This document shows positions 8,274 through 17,128 of a stretch of 64,000 bases of DNA, one piece after another. The notes under the pieces are model-generated. The model did not search any database. It saw only the letters and a list, made by a program, of their open reading frames with translations, and was not told where the DNA came from. This DNA is from an uncultured Kangiella sp. (GTDB lineage Bacteria; Pseudomonadota; Gammaproteobacteria; Enterobacterales; Kangiellaceae). The stretch's first letter is position 1; every line of letters begins with the position of its first letter. A program made the position numbers and the translations under genes. The stretch spans positions 186,001 through 250,000 of the forward strand of contig CANNCW010000003.1 of the NCBI GenBank assembly GCA_947503345.1, in the 5' to 3' direction.

Positions 8274-9785
8274 ATGATAATTGCCAAACACTTAATAGCT
8301 GGTCAATGGATAGAGTCTTCTAACCAATCCCAATTCCAGCACACATTACTTAATGGTGAAGTTTTGAACTTCCCTAACGGTGATCAAAACCTAGTTGATC
8401 AAGCTTGCGATGCTGCCAGCAAAGCATTCAAAACTTATGCTCAAACCAGCTCAAAACAACGAGCACAATTTTTACGTGAAATTTCTAAAGAGCTCGAATC
8501 AAGAGCAGAAGAAATAATATCGGTTTGCGAACAGGAGTCGGCACTACCGCCAGCTCGATTAACTGGAGAAATGGGGCGAACTCGCGGCCAATTAGAAATG
8601 TTTGCAAATCACATCGAACAAGGCGATTACCTTGACCGACAATTTGATCAAGCATTGCCAGATAGAGAACCTATCCCACGCCCTGAGTTACGTCGTATGA
8701 TGCGTCCCTTTGGGCCTGTTGTAGTATTTGGCGCATCGAATTTCCCGCTAGCCTTTTCAACTGCTGGTGGTGACACGGCTTCAGCATTAGCCGCAGGTTG
8801 TCCCGTGATAGTTAAAGGGCATCCAGCTCACCCTGCCACCGCTGATTTAGTAGCTCAGGCAATTCTTGCAGCGATAGAAACTTGTGAATTAGACGAAGGT
8901 GTATTTTCTTTAATCCATGACTCAGGATATCAAGTCGCGCAAGAACTTGTGTCACACCCAGCTATCACCGCCGTTGGCTTTACAGGCTCAATCAAAGGCG
9001 GTCGCGCTTTATTCGATATTTGTAATAACCGTCCTAACCCAATACCAGTCTATGCAGAAATGGGCTCTATTAATCCTTTGTTCGTCCTGCCGAAGGCATT
9101 AGAACAATCGCACCAAACCATCGGTACCGGCTGGGCTGGCTCTCTCACAATGGGCGTTGGTCAATTTTGTACTAAGCCTGGTTTATTAATTGTACCTACT
9201 GGCGCTGATGGTGACTTGTTAATTGAACAAGCTATCAGTGAATTAAAAGGTGTTGATGCTGTAACAATGCTAACCGATGGGATTGCTTCTGCATTTTATC
9301 AGGGTGCAAAATTAATTCAGCAAGATGCTTCTACTGAAGACTTGCTAACCCAGCAAGCATGTGAACGTCAGGCTGCTCCTCAGGTATATAGTTGTGATGC
9401 GCAAACTTGGCTTAATAATTCACAGCTTCATGAGGAAGTTTTTGGTCCCTTAGGGATGATAGTAAGAACTGAATCTTCTGAAGAAATGTTAGCCATAGCT
9501 GAACAATTAGAAGGGCAATTAACTGCAACATTACACATAGAAAGTGATGACTATAAATTTGCCAAAGAGTTGGTACAAATTTTGGAAAATAAAGCTGGTA
9601 GAATTTTAGTTAATGGTTATCCAACCGGTGTAGAAGTCGCAGATTCTATGGTCCATGGTGGCCCCTATCCGGCTAGCTCGTTTATGGCAACCACTTCGGT
9701 AGGCTCTCATGCCATTCAACGGTTTTTAAAGCCGGTTTGCTACCAAAACTTACCAACAGAATTACTACCCACTGAATTGCAATAA
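8274..9785 (+). CDS. 2-oxoglutarate semialdehyde (2,5-dioxovalerate) dehydrogenase
   Basis: A 503-residue aldehyde dehydrogenase of the NADP-dependent 2,5-dioxopentanoate/ketoglutarate-semialdehyde group. It has catalytic Cys299 in VGQFCTKPG and general base Glu262 in YAEMGSINP, the latter typical of this subgroup rather than the usual ELGG form. The cofactor loop FTGSIKGGRAL lies near residue 236. It should oxidise the semialdehyde made by the deaminase to 2-oxoglutarate, ending the route in the TCA cycle. A GGAG ribosome site precedes the ATG at 8274. It shares a transcript with the regulator gene. Its stop directly abuts that of the convergent PLP-enzyme gene. Confidence 0.9.
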   Translation: MIIAKHLIAGQWIESSNQSQFQHTLLNGEVLNFPNGDQNLVDQACDAASKAFKTYAQTSSKQRAQFLREISKELESRAEEIISVCEQESALPPARLTGEMGRTRGQLEMFANHIEQGDYLDRQFDQALPDREPIPRPELRRMMRPFGPVVVFGASNFPLAFSTAGGDTASALAAGCPVIVKGHPAHPATADLVAQAILAAIETCELDEGVFSLIHDSGYQVAQELVSHPAITAVGFTGSIKGGRALFDICNNRPNPIPVYAEMGSINPLFVLPKALEQSHQTIGTGWAGSLTMGVGQFCTKPGLLIVPTGADGDLLIEQAISELKGVDAVTMLTDGIASAFYQGAKLIQQDASTEDLLTQQACERQAAPQVYSCDAQTWLNNSQLHEEVFGPLGMIVRTESSEEMLAIAEQLEGQLTATLHIESDDYKFAKELVQILENKAGRILVNGYPTGVEVADSMVHGGPYPASSFMATTSVGSHAIQRFLKPVCYQNLPTELLPTELQ

Positions 9786-10646
9786 TTAAGTTCGATCACC
9801 CTGTAATCCACCGGTATTAATTAACAAGACTTTTGAGCCCGATGGGATTTTCCCATCGGCGATAAAGTCATGTAGTGCATAAAGCATTTTAGCATTATAT
9901 ATCCGGTCCAACTTATACCCATTCAGGCCCTCAAACTCAGCTTTAATCTCCATGAGTTGACGATTTATTTTGGCAAAGCCACCACAATGATGTTCTAAAT
10001 CCAACTGCCAATTATCATAGCCAAGTAAATAATTGGTTAGCTCTTCTTGCAAATAGGATGCTCCCTTAAACGCCGCAACACCTATAACTTTTGAGTTTTT
10101 AAATCCTTGCGCCAAACCCACTAAGGTTGCTCCCGATCCAGTAGCCGTAAAAACAAAGTCATATTGTTCATCAACTTCTTGGGCAATCTCTCTAACTCCT
10201 TTAATTGCCAGTTGGGAGAAACCGCCTTCTCCAATCCAATAGCTACCAGAGATTTGTTTTTGCCAACTAGCAAAGCCTTGTAATTGACGTAGTTCGCTAT
10301 ACTGACTACGAGTAACAAACTTTAGCTCCATTCCCCAACCTAAACAATCCTGTAATGTTGGAGTCAATTCCTGATCAACATTGGCACGGACAAAACCTAT
10401 TGTTTTAAATTTATTTTCTTTTCCGGCGAAGGCTAAAGCATGCAAATGATTAGAGTAATTACCCCCCATTGAAACTAAAGTTTCACACTGTCGATCTTGT
10501 GCATCAATTAATAAATATTTCAACTTCCGCCATTTATTTCCAGAAATGGTTTCATGGATCAAATCATCACGCTTGATGTCTACTTGAATATTTTTCTGTG
10601 CAAACAAAGGATGATCGACAGACTCGATAGGGCTAGAAATTCTCAA
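9786..10646 (-). CDS. PLP-dependent ACC deaminase/D-cysteine desulfhydrase family enzyme
   Basis: A 286-residue fold-type II PLP enzyme. The Schiff-base Lys lies in ETISGNKWRKLKY (about residue 38), the next motif is SMGGNYSNHLHAL, and the phosphate-binding region is FTATGSGATLVGLAQG. The family covers 1-aminocyclopropane-1-carboxylate deaminase and D-cysteine desulfhydrase; the sequence alone does not decide. No in-frame ATG exists before the conserved N-terminus. A TTG at 10646 gives the family-like start (RISSPIESVDHPLF), and an upstream in-frame stop blocks any longer form. No good ribosome site is visible. Its stop codon touches that of the dehydrogenase gene. Confidence 0.8.
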   Translation of the reverse strand: MRISSPIESVDHPLFAQKNIQVDIKRDDLIHETISGNKWRKLKYLLIDAQDRQCETLVSMGGNYSNHLHALAFAGKENKFKTIGFVRANVDQELTPTLQDCLGWGMELKFVTRSQYSELRQLQGFASWQKQISGSYWIGEGGFSQLAIKGVREIAQEVDEQYDFVFTATGSGATLVGLAQGFKNSKVIGVAAFKGASYLQEELTNYLLGYDNWQLDLEHHCGGFAKINRQLMEIKAEFEGLNGYKLDRIYNAKMLYALHDFIADGKIPSGSKVLLINTGGLQGDRT

Positions 10647-10694
10647 AATAAAGTATTATTAATGTGTGTTTTTTTAATTATACAAAAACTTTCT

Positions 10695-10723
10695 AAAAAA
10701 AAGCCAGCTCAAATGAGCTGGCT
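10695..10723 (-). terminator. Intrinsic terminator of pstS
   Basis: Arms AGCCAGCTC (10702-10710) and GAGCTGGCT (10715-10723) form a 9-bp stem with a 4-nt loop. On the minus strand it is followed by eight T. It lies 52 bp after the pstS stop. Confidence 0.9.
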
Positions 10724-10775
10724 AGATAGGGGTAGTAGATCTTGTATTTATTTTAAATTAATCAAGCTAAGACAA

Positions 10776-11735
10776 CTATTTCATTAACTTCTTAAGCTGC
10801 TTCTCAGCTACTTTAGCAGGTAATGGAATATAACCATCTTTAACTACTACTTCTTGACCTACTTTAGAAAGAACCATTTTCAAGAACTCTAACTCAAGAG
10901 GACCTAGAGGCTTGTTAGGGTGCTTGTTTACGTAAACTAAAAGCTGACGACCTAAAGGATAAGTTTTGTTAATTGCATTCTCAGGAGTTGCAGCAACGAA
11001 ATCTTTACCTTCTTTCTTCGCTAAAGGAACAGCTTTAACGCCAGAAGTGATATAACCAATACCTGAGTAACCGATACCATTCTTAGATAAGCTTACTGAT
11101 TGAACTACAGAAGCAGAACCAGGTTGCTCGTTTACAGTGTTCTTGAAATCACCTTTACAAAGGCCTTTCTTTTTGAAGTAACCGTAAGTACCAGATACAG
11201 AGTTACGACCATAAAGTTGGATGTCACCACCGTCGATACCTAGCTCTTTCCAGTCAGCGATGTCGCCTTCAGCACCACACTTACGAGTTGAAGAGAAAAT
11301 AGCGTCAACTTGAGGAATCGTTAAACCTTCGATCGGGTTATCTTTGTGTACGTATACTGCTAAAGCGTCGATTGCAACAGCAATAGGGGTTGGCTTATAA
11401 CCGTGCTTCTTTTCGAAAGCTTCTAATTCTTTGTCCTTCATTTTACGGCTCATAGGACCGAAGTTTGAAGTACCTTCTGATAATGCAGGTGGCGCAGTAG
11501 AAGAACCAGCCGCTTGAATTTGGATGTTTACATTTGGATATTGACGCTTGAACTCTTCAGCCCATAAAGTCATCAAGTTAGCTAATGTATCTGAACCAAC
11601 AGAAGATAAGTTACCTGAGATACCACTAGTTTTTTTATATACGTTTAAGTTTTCATCAACTTTAGCTTCAGCCATTGCCCCTAATGAGAAAGTTGATACC
11701 GCTGCAGCTAAAGCAACTTTTTTGAATAAGTTCAT
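10776..11735 (-). CDS. pstS: Phosphate ABC transporter substrate-binding protein PstS
   Basis: A 319-residue periplasmic phosphate-binding protein. The signal peptide covers residues 1-22, ending in AMA. The mature protein has [12 protein letters not shown] near the start, [15 protein letters not shown] and later [12 protein letters not shown], the segments that contact phosphate in this family. It captures phosphate for PstC-PstA-PstB. It is transcribed separately from the permease genes, being last in the gene order after phoR, with its own Pho promoter and terminator. The ATG at 11735 has a GGAGTG ribosome site. Confidence 0.96.
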   Translation of the reverse strand: MNLFKKVALAAAVSTFSLGAMAEAKVDENLNVYKKTSGISGNLSSVGSDTLANLMTLWAEEFKRQYPNVNIQIQAAGSSTAPPALSEGTSNFGPMSRKMKDKELEAFEKKHGYKPTPIAVAIDALAVYVHKDNPIEGLTIPQVDAIFSSTRKCGAEGDIADWKELGIDGGDIQLYGRNSVSGTYGYFKKKGLCKGDFKNTVNEQPGSASVVQSVSLSKNGIGYSGIGYITSGVKAVPLAKKEGKDFVAATPENAINKTYPLGRQLLVYVNKHPNKPLGPLELEFLKMVLSKVGQEVVVKDGYIPLPAKVAEKQLKKLMK

Positions 11736-11790
11736 TTGAACACTCCAAATAGATTTAAGTAAATTTATAAGACGCGATAATTATGGAGGT

Positions 11791-11835
11791 TTAATATTAA
11801 AAGGATGTGACTACAATGTGACGGTTTAATGACAA
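11791..11835 (-). promoter_or_regulatory. Pho box (three repeats) and -10 of pstS
   Basis: Read on the minus strand, three heptamers follow each other at an 11-bp period: TTGTCAT (11835-11829), CCGTCAC (11824-11818) and TAGTCAC (11813-11807). Ten bases later lies TATTAA (11796-11791) as -10. PhoB boxes in E. coli are CTGTCAT-type heptamers at an 11-bp period ending 10 bp before the -10, so the geometry matches. Confidence 0.85.
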
Positions 11836-11873
11836 TGCGAATCTGCATTTTTTTGAGAATAAAATAAAGTCAA

Positions 11874-13163
11874 CTATTTGAGCTTAGGAAAGTAGCAACA
11901 AAAACAGCTGCCTTTACCTAATTTGCTTTCAATTCTTAATTCAGCTAAATGATATTCCAATACATGCTTTACAATCGCTAAACCAAGCCCAGTTCCCCCT
12001 TGCGAGCGATTTCGTCCTGAATCGACTCGATAAAAACGCTCAGTTAATCTTGGTAAATGTTCTGCTTCTATTCCTGGACCGTTATCTTGTACTTTCACAA
12101 TATAATGAGTTTGATCTTCTTGCCAATAGATATCGATTTTGCCGTTTGCAGGAGTGTAGCGAACAGCATTAAAGACTAGATTTGAAAAAGCACTTCTTAA
12201 CTGCTTCTCTGAAGCCTTAATGGTTGCATTCGTATGCGAGTGGAATAATATTTGCTGCTCTTTATCTCCACTCAAAGCGCGAGCCTCGGCGCAGATTGAA
12301 TCTAGCAATAGATTAATATCTATCGCTTTATGACCATTAGTATCTGCTTTTGAATCTAATTTCGATAGTAGCAATAAATCATCAACCAAATGTCCCATAT
12401 TCAAAGCTTGCTGCCTCATCATACTAAGGGGTTTACTAACAGAAGCTAAGTTAGGGTTAACATCTGGGTCAAGCATCTCTAAATAGCCTGTGATTACTGT
12501 TAAAGGCGTTCTTAATTCATGAGATACATTAGCGACAAAGTCTTGTCTTACAGTTTCTAAATGATACTTCTCAGTAACATCACGAATAATCACCAAACGC
12601 TGATCTTCATTGTAAGGTGTAATGCTTATACTTAGCATTAATTCTGAATTAGCCGGCGATGGTATCGTTAGCGGTTTGCCATAATCTCGAGCGGCTTCAT
12701 ATTCAATAAAATCAGGATGACGCAAAAGATTAAACAAACGTTGCCCTAAATCAACACTAGATTTCAAACCTAATAATTTTGCAGCTGCTTTATTAAACCA
12801 GCGAATCTCGCCAAGATTACTAATAATCATAGCCCCTTCTTTTAGGGCTCGAGTTGAGTCGCGAAATTCAGAAATAATAGAATTTAATTTTTTCAATTCT
12901 TTACGATGCTGACGCTGACGATTATAAAGCTGATTGAAAAGCTCACCCCAAACACCAGGCGCTGAAGGCGGATAAATAGATTTAGATATGAAAGCCCAAT
13001 GAAACAGTCGAGAAAGTTGTATGAGATTCCAAGCTAAGTAAGTAAATAGAATAATTGCTATAAAAAGCGCTGCTTTCGAAAAAAGAGAACCAATTAAACC
13101 AACGACTAAAGTGATGAACAATAAAATCCATAACTCAGCTTGCCAGTATCGGTTCTTCCACAT
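11874..13163 (-). CDS. phoR: Phosphate regulon sensor histidine kinase PhoR
   Basis: A 429-residue membrane histidine kinase. Two adjacent N-terminal hydrophobic segments (residues about 9-50) form a short hairpin anchor without a real periplasmic domain, as usual for PhoR. A PAS domain covers about residues 95-195. The H-box SHELRTPLTVI has phospho-acceptor His215, and the HATPase domain shows DNGPGIEAEHLPRLTERFYR and GGTGLGLAIVKHVL. It phosphorylates PhoB when phosphate is scarce, under control of PhoU and the Pst transporter. It is last in the pstC-pstA-pstB-phoU-phoB-phoR run, 18 bp after phoB. Confidence 0.95.
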   Translation of the reverse strand: MWKNRYWQAELWILLFITLVVGLIGSLFSKAALFIAIILFTYLAWNLIQLSRLFHWAFISKSIYPPSAPGVWGELFNQLYNRQRQHRKELKKLNSIISEFRDSTRALKEGAMIISNLGEIRWFNKAAAKLLGLKSSVDLGQRLFNLLRHPDFIEYEAARDYGKPLTIPSPANSELMLSISITPYNEDQRLVIIRDVTEKYHLETVRQDFVANVSHELRTPLTVITGYLEMLDPDVNPNLASVSKPLSMMRQQALNMGHLVDDLLLLSKLDSKADTNGHKAIDINLLLDSICAEARALSGDKEQQILFHSHTNATIKASEKQLRSAFSNLVFNAVRYTPANGKIDIYWQEDQTHYIVKVQDNGPGIEAEHLPRLTERFYRVDSGRNRSQGGTGLGLAIVKHVLEYHLAELRIESKLGKGSCFCCYFPKLK

Positions 13164-13181
13164 TGATATATGCCTTATAAT

Positions 13182-13874
13182 TTATTTAGAAGAGAAGCGA
13201 TAACCAGAACCACGAATAGTCTGAACATAGTCTTCAACGTCATAAGGCGCTAAAGCTTTACGCAGACGACGAATATGAACATCAACCGTTCTTTCTTCAA
13301 CCACGACTTGCTGCCCCCAAACTGAATCCAGCAGTTGATTACGAGAGAATACTCTATCAACATTACTCATAAAGTAATGTAATATTTTATACTCGGTAGG
13401 TCCTAAGTGAACTTCTTCGCCCTTAATAGTCACTCGATGACCGGCTGTATCAATTTGGATATCACCATGCTGTAATTGTTCAGTAGTCTTATTAATAGTT
13501 CCAGTTCTTCGTAAAACAGCTTGTACTCGCGCCAAAAGTTCGCGTGGTGAAAAAGGTTTTACCACATAATCGTCAGCACCAGCTTCAAGCCCTTGAACCC
13601 TATCATCTTCCTCGCCACGAGCCGTTAGCATAATAACTGGTAAATTTTGATTAGCAGGAACTTTCTTCAGCTTTTTGGTAAACTCAATTCCTGACGCGCC
13701 AGGCAACATCCAATCAACCAGAAATAAATCAGGTTGAAAGCCTTCTTTAAGTAAGCCGAAGACCCTTTCCGCAGTGGCAGCCTGCTCTACTTCATAGCCA
13801 GCCTGTTCCATGCAAAAAGCTAACATTTCTCGAATGTCACGCTCATCTTCCAAGATTAATATTTTTACGCTCAT
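13182..13874 (-). CDS. phoB: Phosphate regulon response regulator PhoB
   Basis: A 230-residue OmpR/PhoB-type regulator. The receiver domain has the acidic pair in ILEDERD, phospho-acceptor Asp54 in LVDWMLPG, Thr in MLTARG and the conserved Lys in VVKPFSPREL. The DNA-binding winged helix (residues about 130-230) ends in RRLRKALAPYDVEDYVQTIRG. It binds Pho boxes, and three are visible in this window. It lies between phoU and phoR on the same strand with short gaps. No separate Pho box was seen upstream of it, so expression probably comes mainly from the pstC promoter. Confidence 0.96.
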   Translation of the reverse strand: MSVKILILEDERDIREMLAFCMEQAGYEVEQAATAERVFGLLKEGFQPDLFLVDWMLPGASGIEFTKKLKKVPANQNLPVIMLTARGEEDDRVQGLEAGADDYVVKPFSPRELLARVQAVLRRTGTINKTTEQLQHGDIQIDTAGHRVTIKGEEVHLGPTEYKILHYFMSNVDRVFSRNQLLDSVWGQQVVVEERTVDVHIRRLRKALAPYDVEDYVQTIRGSGYRFSSK

Positions 13875-13905
13875 ACTAATTCTCTAAATAAATCTATATT
13901 TAAAA

Positions 13906-14640
13906 TTACTGTACTTCACGAGTACGACGACTCATTTCGTCCCAGCTCATATGACGTACATCTTGTCCTTGAACCATGTATACCACGTATTCACAAATAT
14001 TATTTGCATGATCCCCGATTCTTTCTAAGGCGCGAGCTGACCACATGAAGTCTAACACTTCAGAAATTCTGCGAGGCTCTTCCATCATATAAGTAATTAA
14101 TTGACGAGAAATGGCATCGTATTCATCATCCGCTTGATTATCTAACTTAGCAACTTCTAATGCAGTCTCGACATCCATACGCGCAAAAGCATCTAATGAA
14201 TCATGCAACATCTTTTTTACATGATTACCAAGATGAATCATAGCTCCATAATGTAGCTTGCCATCTAAAGGATTAGTTTTGCCAGTAGCTATATCTTTAG
14301 CTAAACGGGCAATTTTCTCAGCTTCATCGCCAATACGCTCTAGATCGGTAATGGTTTTTAAAACCGTGATAATTAAACGTAAGTCACCTGCTGCTGGTTG
14401 ACGTTTTGCTAATATCTTGGTGCAGTCATCATCAATTTTAATTTCAAGATCATTAACTTTGTCGTCATTATCAATGACTTCTTGCGCCAAAGCTGAATCA
14501 TGTTTAGTAAAGGCTTCTAACGCTTTACTCATTTGTTCTTCAACCAAACCGCCCATTGCCAATACATCTTCACGAATGTTTTCTAGATCAGCATTAAATT
14601 GTTGTGAGATATGTTGACCTAATACTTCATTATCCATCAT
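13906..14640 (-). CDS. phoU: Phosphate signalling protein PhoU
   Basis: A 244-residue all-helical protein made of two PhoU repeats. Each carries the metal-binding E/D-x-x-x-D type motif: EIKIDDDCTKILAKRQPAAGDLR in the first half and DDEYDAISRQLITYM with RALERIGDHANNICEY in the second. It keeps PhoR in the inactive state when phosphate is plentiful and restrains Pst uptake. It follows pstB by 34 bp. The first of two ATGs (14640) has a GAGG site nine bases upstream. Confidence 0.95.
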   Translation of the reverse strand: MMDNEVLGQHISQQFNADLENIREDVLAMGGLVEEQMSKALEAFTKHDSALAQEVIDNDDKVNDLEIKIDDDCTKILAKRQPAAGDLRLIITVLKTITDLERIGDEAEKIARLAKDIATGKTNPLDGKLHYGAMIHLGNHVKKMLHDSLDAFARMDVETALEVAKLDNQADDEYDAISRQLITYMMEEPRRISEVLDFMWSARALERIGDHANNICEYVVYMVQGQDVRHMSWDEMSRRTREVQ

Positions 14641-14674
14641 TTTGAATTACCTCAGTTTGTCTCTTATTTGCTGA

Positions 14675-15493
14675 TTAACCGTAACGGCCCGTAATATAAT
14701 CTTCTGTTTTCTTTTGCGTTGGGTTTGTAAATATCTTATCAGTATTATCAAACTCAATTAAGTCACCAATATACATGAATGCAGTGTAGTCAGAAACACG
14801 CGCAGCTTGTTGCATGTTATGAGTAACAATTACAATGGTGTAATCTTTCTTCAAGTCGTGGATCAACTCTTCAATTTTCAAAGTAGAAATTGGATCCAAT
14901 GCAGAAGCTGGTTCATCTAACAATAAAACTTCTGGTTGCACCGCAATAGCACGTGCGATACACAATCTTTGTTGCTGACCACCTGACATACCTAAAGCAT
15001 TATCATGTAAACGATCTTTGACTTCATCCCAGAGCGCCGCACCTTTTAATGCCCACTCTACTACTTCATCTAAAGTACGCTTCTTATTAATTCCTTGTAA
15101 ACGCAAGCCATAAGCTACGTTTTCATAAATAGACTTAGGAAATGGATTTGGCTTTTGGAATACCATACCAACATTACGGCGTAATTCAGCCACATCTAAA
15201 CCAGGCTTATAAATATTTTCGCCACCCATGCGAATTTCACCATTGATTTTGGCTATATCAACTAAGTCGTTCATGCGATTGAAACAACGTAATAAAGTAG
15301 ATTTACCACAACCAGAAGGACCAATAAATGCAGTCACTTTCTTTTCAGGGATCTTTAAATCAATATCATATAAAGCTTGTTTATCACCATAGAACAAGTT
15401 GAGTTTTTCAACTTCAATGGCAATTTTTTCATTCGCTAAAGGATCATTTTGTTTAGCATTTTTTTCAGTAACTTCAGTCATTTTACTCACCAT
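14675..15493 (-). CDS. pstB: Phosphate ABC transporter ATPase PstB
   Basis: A 272-residue ABC ATPase. Walker A is GPSGCGKST, the Q-loop segment is [19 protein letters not shown] (characteristic of PstB), the signature is [14 protein letters not shown], Walker B is [13 protein letters not shown] and the switch His is in [17 protein letters not shown]. It energises phosphate import through PstC-PstA. The start is either 15493 or the ATG four codons later (15481), which has a GGTGAG closer to ribosome-site position. The N-terminal 25 residues are a non-conserved polar extension. It is 9 bp after pstA in the operon. Confidence 0.96.
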   Translation of the reverse strand: MVSKMTEVTEKNAKQNDPLANEKIAIEVEKLNLFYGDKQALYDIDLKIPEKKVTAFIGPSGCGKSTLLRCFNRMNDLVDIAKINGEIRMGGENIYKPGLDVAELRRNVGMVFQKPNPFPKSIYENVAYGLRLQGINKKRTLDEVVEWALKGAALWDEVKDRLHDNALGMSGGQQQRLCIARAIAVQPEVLLLDEPASALDPISTLKIEELIHDLKKDYTIVIVTHNMQQAARVSDYTAFMYIGDLIEFDNTDKIFTNPTQKKTEDYITGRYG

Positions 15494-15502
15494 TAAAGTT
15501 GA

Positions 15503-17116
15503 TTATTGCTCAAGCGATTTATACTTTTCACGCAAGTTATTACGGATCTTAATCGCCGCAATATTCAATAAAATAATAATTAATACTAATAAAAGAGCAG
15601 TGGCATAAACCAATGGTCTAGCTGCTTCTACGTTCGGACTTTGGAAGCCGACATCATAAATATGGAAACCTAAGTGCATAAACTTGCGTTCAAGGTGTAA
15701 AAACGGTGCATTACCATCTAAAGGTAAGGTCGGTGCTAACTTTACAACACCAACAAGCATCAAAGGAGCAACCTCGCCCGCTGCACGAGCAACCGCTAAA
15801 ATTAAACCCGTCATCATCGCAGGACTTGCCATTGGCAATACAGTTTTCCATAAGGTTTCAAATTTTGTCGCACCTAAAGCTAAACTACCTTCACGAATCG
15901 CACTTGGGATACGAGCCAAACCTTCTTCAGTTGAAACGATAACCACTGGCAATGTTAAAAGCGCTAAGGTTAGTGATGCCCAAATCAAACCGGGAGTACC
16001 GAACATCGGTGACGGTTTCACTTCTGGGTAGAATAAATCATCGATGGTGCCACCCATAAAGTAAACAAAGAAACCTAAACCAAATACGCCGTAAACAATC
16101 GATGGAACACCTGCCAAGTTATTTACCGCGATACGGATGGTACGAGTCAAAGGCCCTTGCTTAGCGTATTCACGCATATAAACCGCGGCGATCACACCCA
16201 TTGGCGTTACCACGATAGACATCAGCAATACCATTAATACGGTACCGAAGATTGCTGGGAACACACCACCTTCAGTATTGGCTTCTCTTGGCTCATCAAA
16301 AACAAACTCACCGATTTTAGAGAAGTAATGTCCGATTTTTGCAAAAAAGCCCATAGCGTTCGGTTGGAATGAACGTACCATCATCTGAGCATTCACAGAC
16401 TTAGTTTGACCACCTACTAATTCAAACTCAGCGGAATCTCGTTTAATTGCCGCGTAAAGCTTTTGCAAGTCAGCTTGGTAATCCAAAAACTGTTGATTTA
16501 AATCAGCACGCTGTGCATCTAATTCAGCCAGCGCTTCGTCAGTCAGCTCATCATCAAGCTCTAATCGTCTTTGCTCTAAACGAAGTTCTTCAATATCGTA
16601 GTTAATGCTACCAATATCATCAGATTCAATTTCACGAATTTGATGATGCAAGTCATTAGCGCGCTCAATAATCGCTTCAAGATTTTCTGCGGTTGGATCA
16701 ACCGATTTTCCATCCATCGTAACCGACTTAATAAAACCGTATAAGTTTCCCCATTCGTGACGCTCTAGAACGATAACATTTTCATCCACCTTGGTTTCTT
16801 GGATATCTTTTAAATCCAACCAGCGGAAATCAATTCCGTATTGATCACGGTTACCGGTTTTAATCAAATACTGCTCACGCTCTACACCATCTTGAATGTC
16901 TTCTTCATGATTATGGATTTCCCCCATAACCAATTGGTTAGAACCTTCTTGTGAAACCGTAAAAGTATTAACCTCAGCAGGCCAAAAGTGACTTAAAGCG
17001 CGAACCGCTATCAGTAACAATAAACCTACTACCATAATAATAGAGATACTGATTGCGCCTGCGTTTAACCAAACCCAGTGTTGGCCGCCTTGGAAGAAAT
17101 TTTTATTAGTACTCAT
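15503..17116 (-). CDS. pstA: Phosphate ABC transporter permease PstA, enlarged form
   Basis: A 537-residue permease, much longer than the roughly 280-300 residues of E. coli PstA. Residues 1-50 hold the first membrane helix. About residues 50-240 form a large extracytoplasmic insertion with a heptad-like Glu/Leu/Gln-rich coiled coil (ERANDLHHQIREIESDD onwards). The usual permease domain follows, with its coupling motif near EGLARIPSAIREGSLALGATKFETLWKTVLP. It pairs with PstC to form the membrane channel. Such enlarged Pst permeases occur in marine gammaproteobacteria; the role of the insertion is not known to me. An AGGAG ribosome site precedes the ATG. Confidence 0.93.
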   Translation of the reverse strand: MSTNKNFFQGGQHWVWLNAGAISISIIMVVGLLLLIAVRALSHFWPAEVNTFTVSQEGSNQLVMGEIHNHEEDIQDGVEREQYLIKTGNRDQYGIDFRWLDLKDIQETKVDENVIVLERHEWGNLYGFIKSVTMDGKSVDPTAENLEAIIERANDLHHQIREIESDDIGSINYDIEELRLEQRRLELDDELTDEALAELDAQRADLNQQFLDYQADLQKLYAAIKRDSAEFELVGGQTKSVNAQMMVRSFQPNAMGFFAKIGHYFSKIGEFVFDEPREANTEGGVFPAIFGTVLMVLLMSIVVTPMGVIAAVYMREYAKQGPLTRTIRIAVNNLAGVPSIVYGVFGLGFFVYFMGGTIDDLFYPEVKPSPMFGTPGLIWASLTLALLTLPVVIVSTEEGLARIPSAIREGSLALGATKFETLWKTVLPMASPAMMTGLILAVARAAGEVAPLMLVGVVKLAPTLPLDGNAPFLHLERKFMHLGFHIYDVGFQSPNVEAARPLVYATALLLVLIIILLNIAAIKIRNNLREKYKSLEQ

Positions 17117-17128
17117 AATTCAAATCTC

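Noticed and set aside
11836..11860. Small plus-strand hairpin with T7 (AATGC/GCATT) near the phoR end
   Set aside because: A five-pair stem with few GC pairs and no plus-strand gene upstream; too weak to call.
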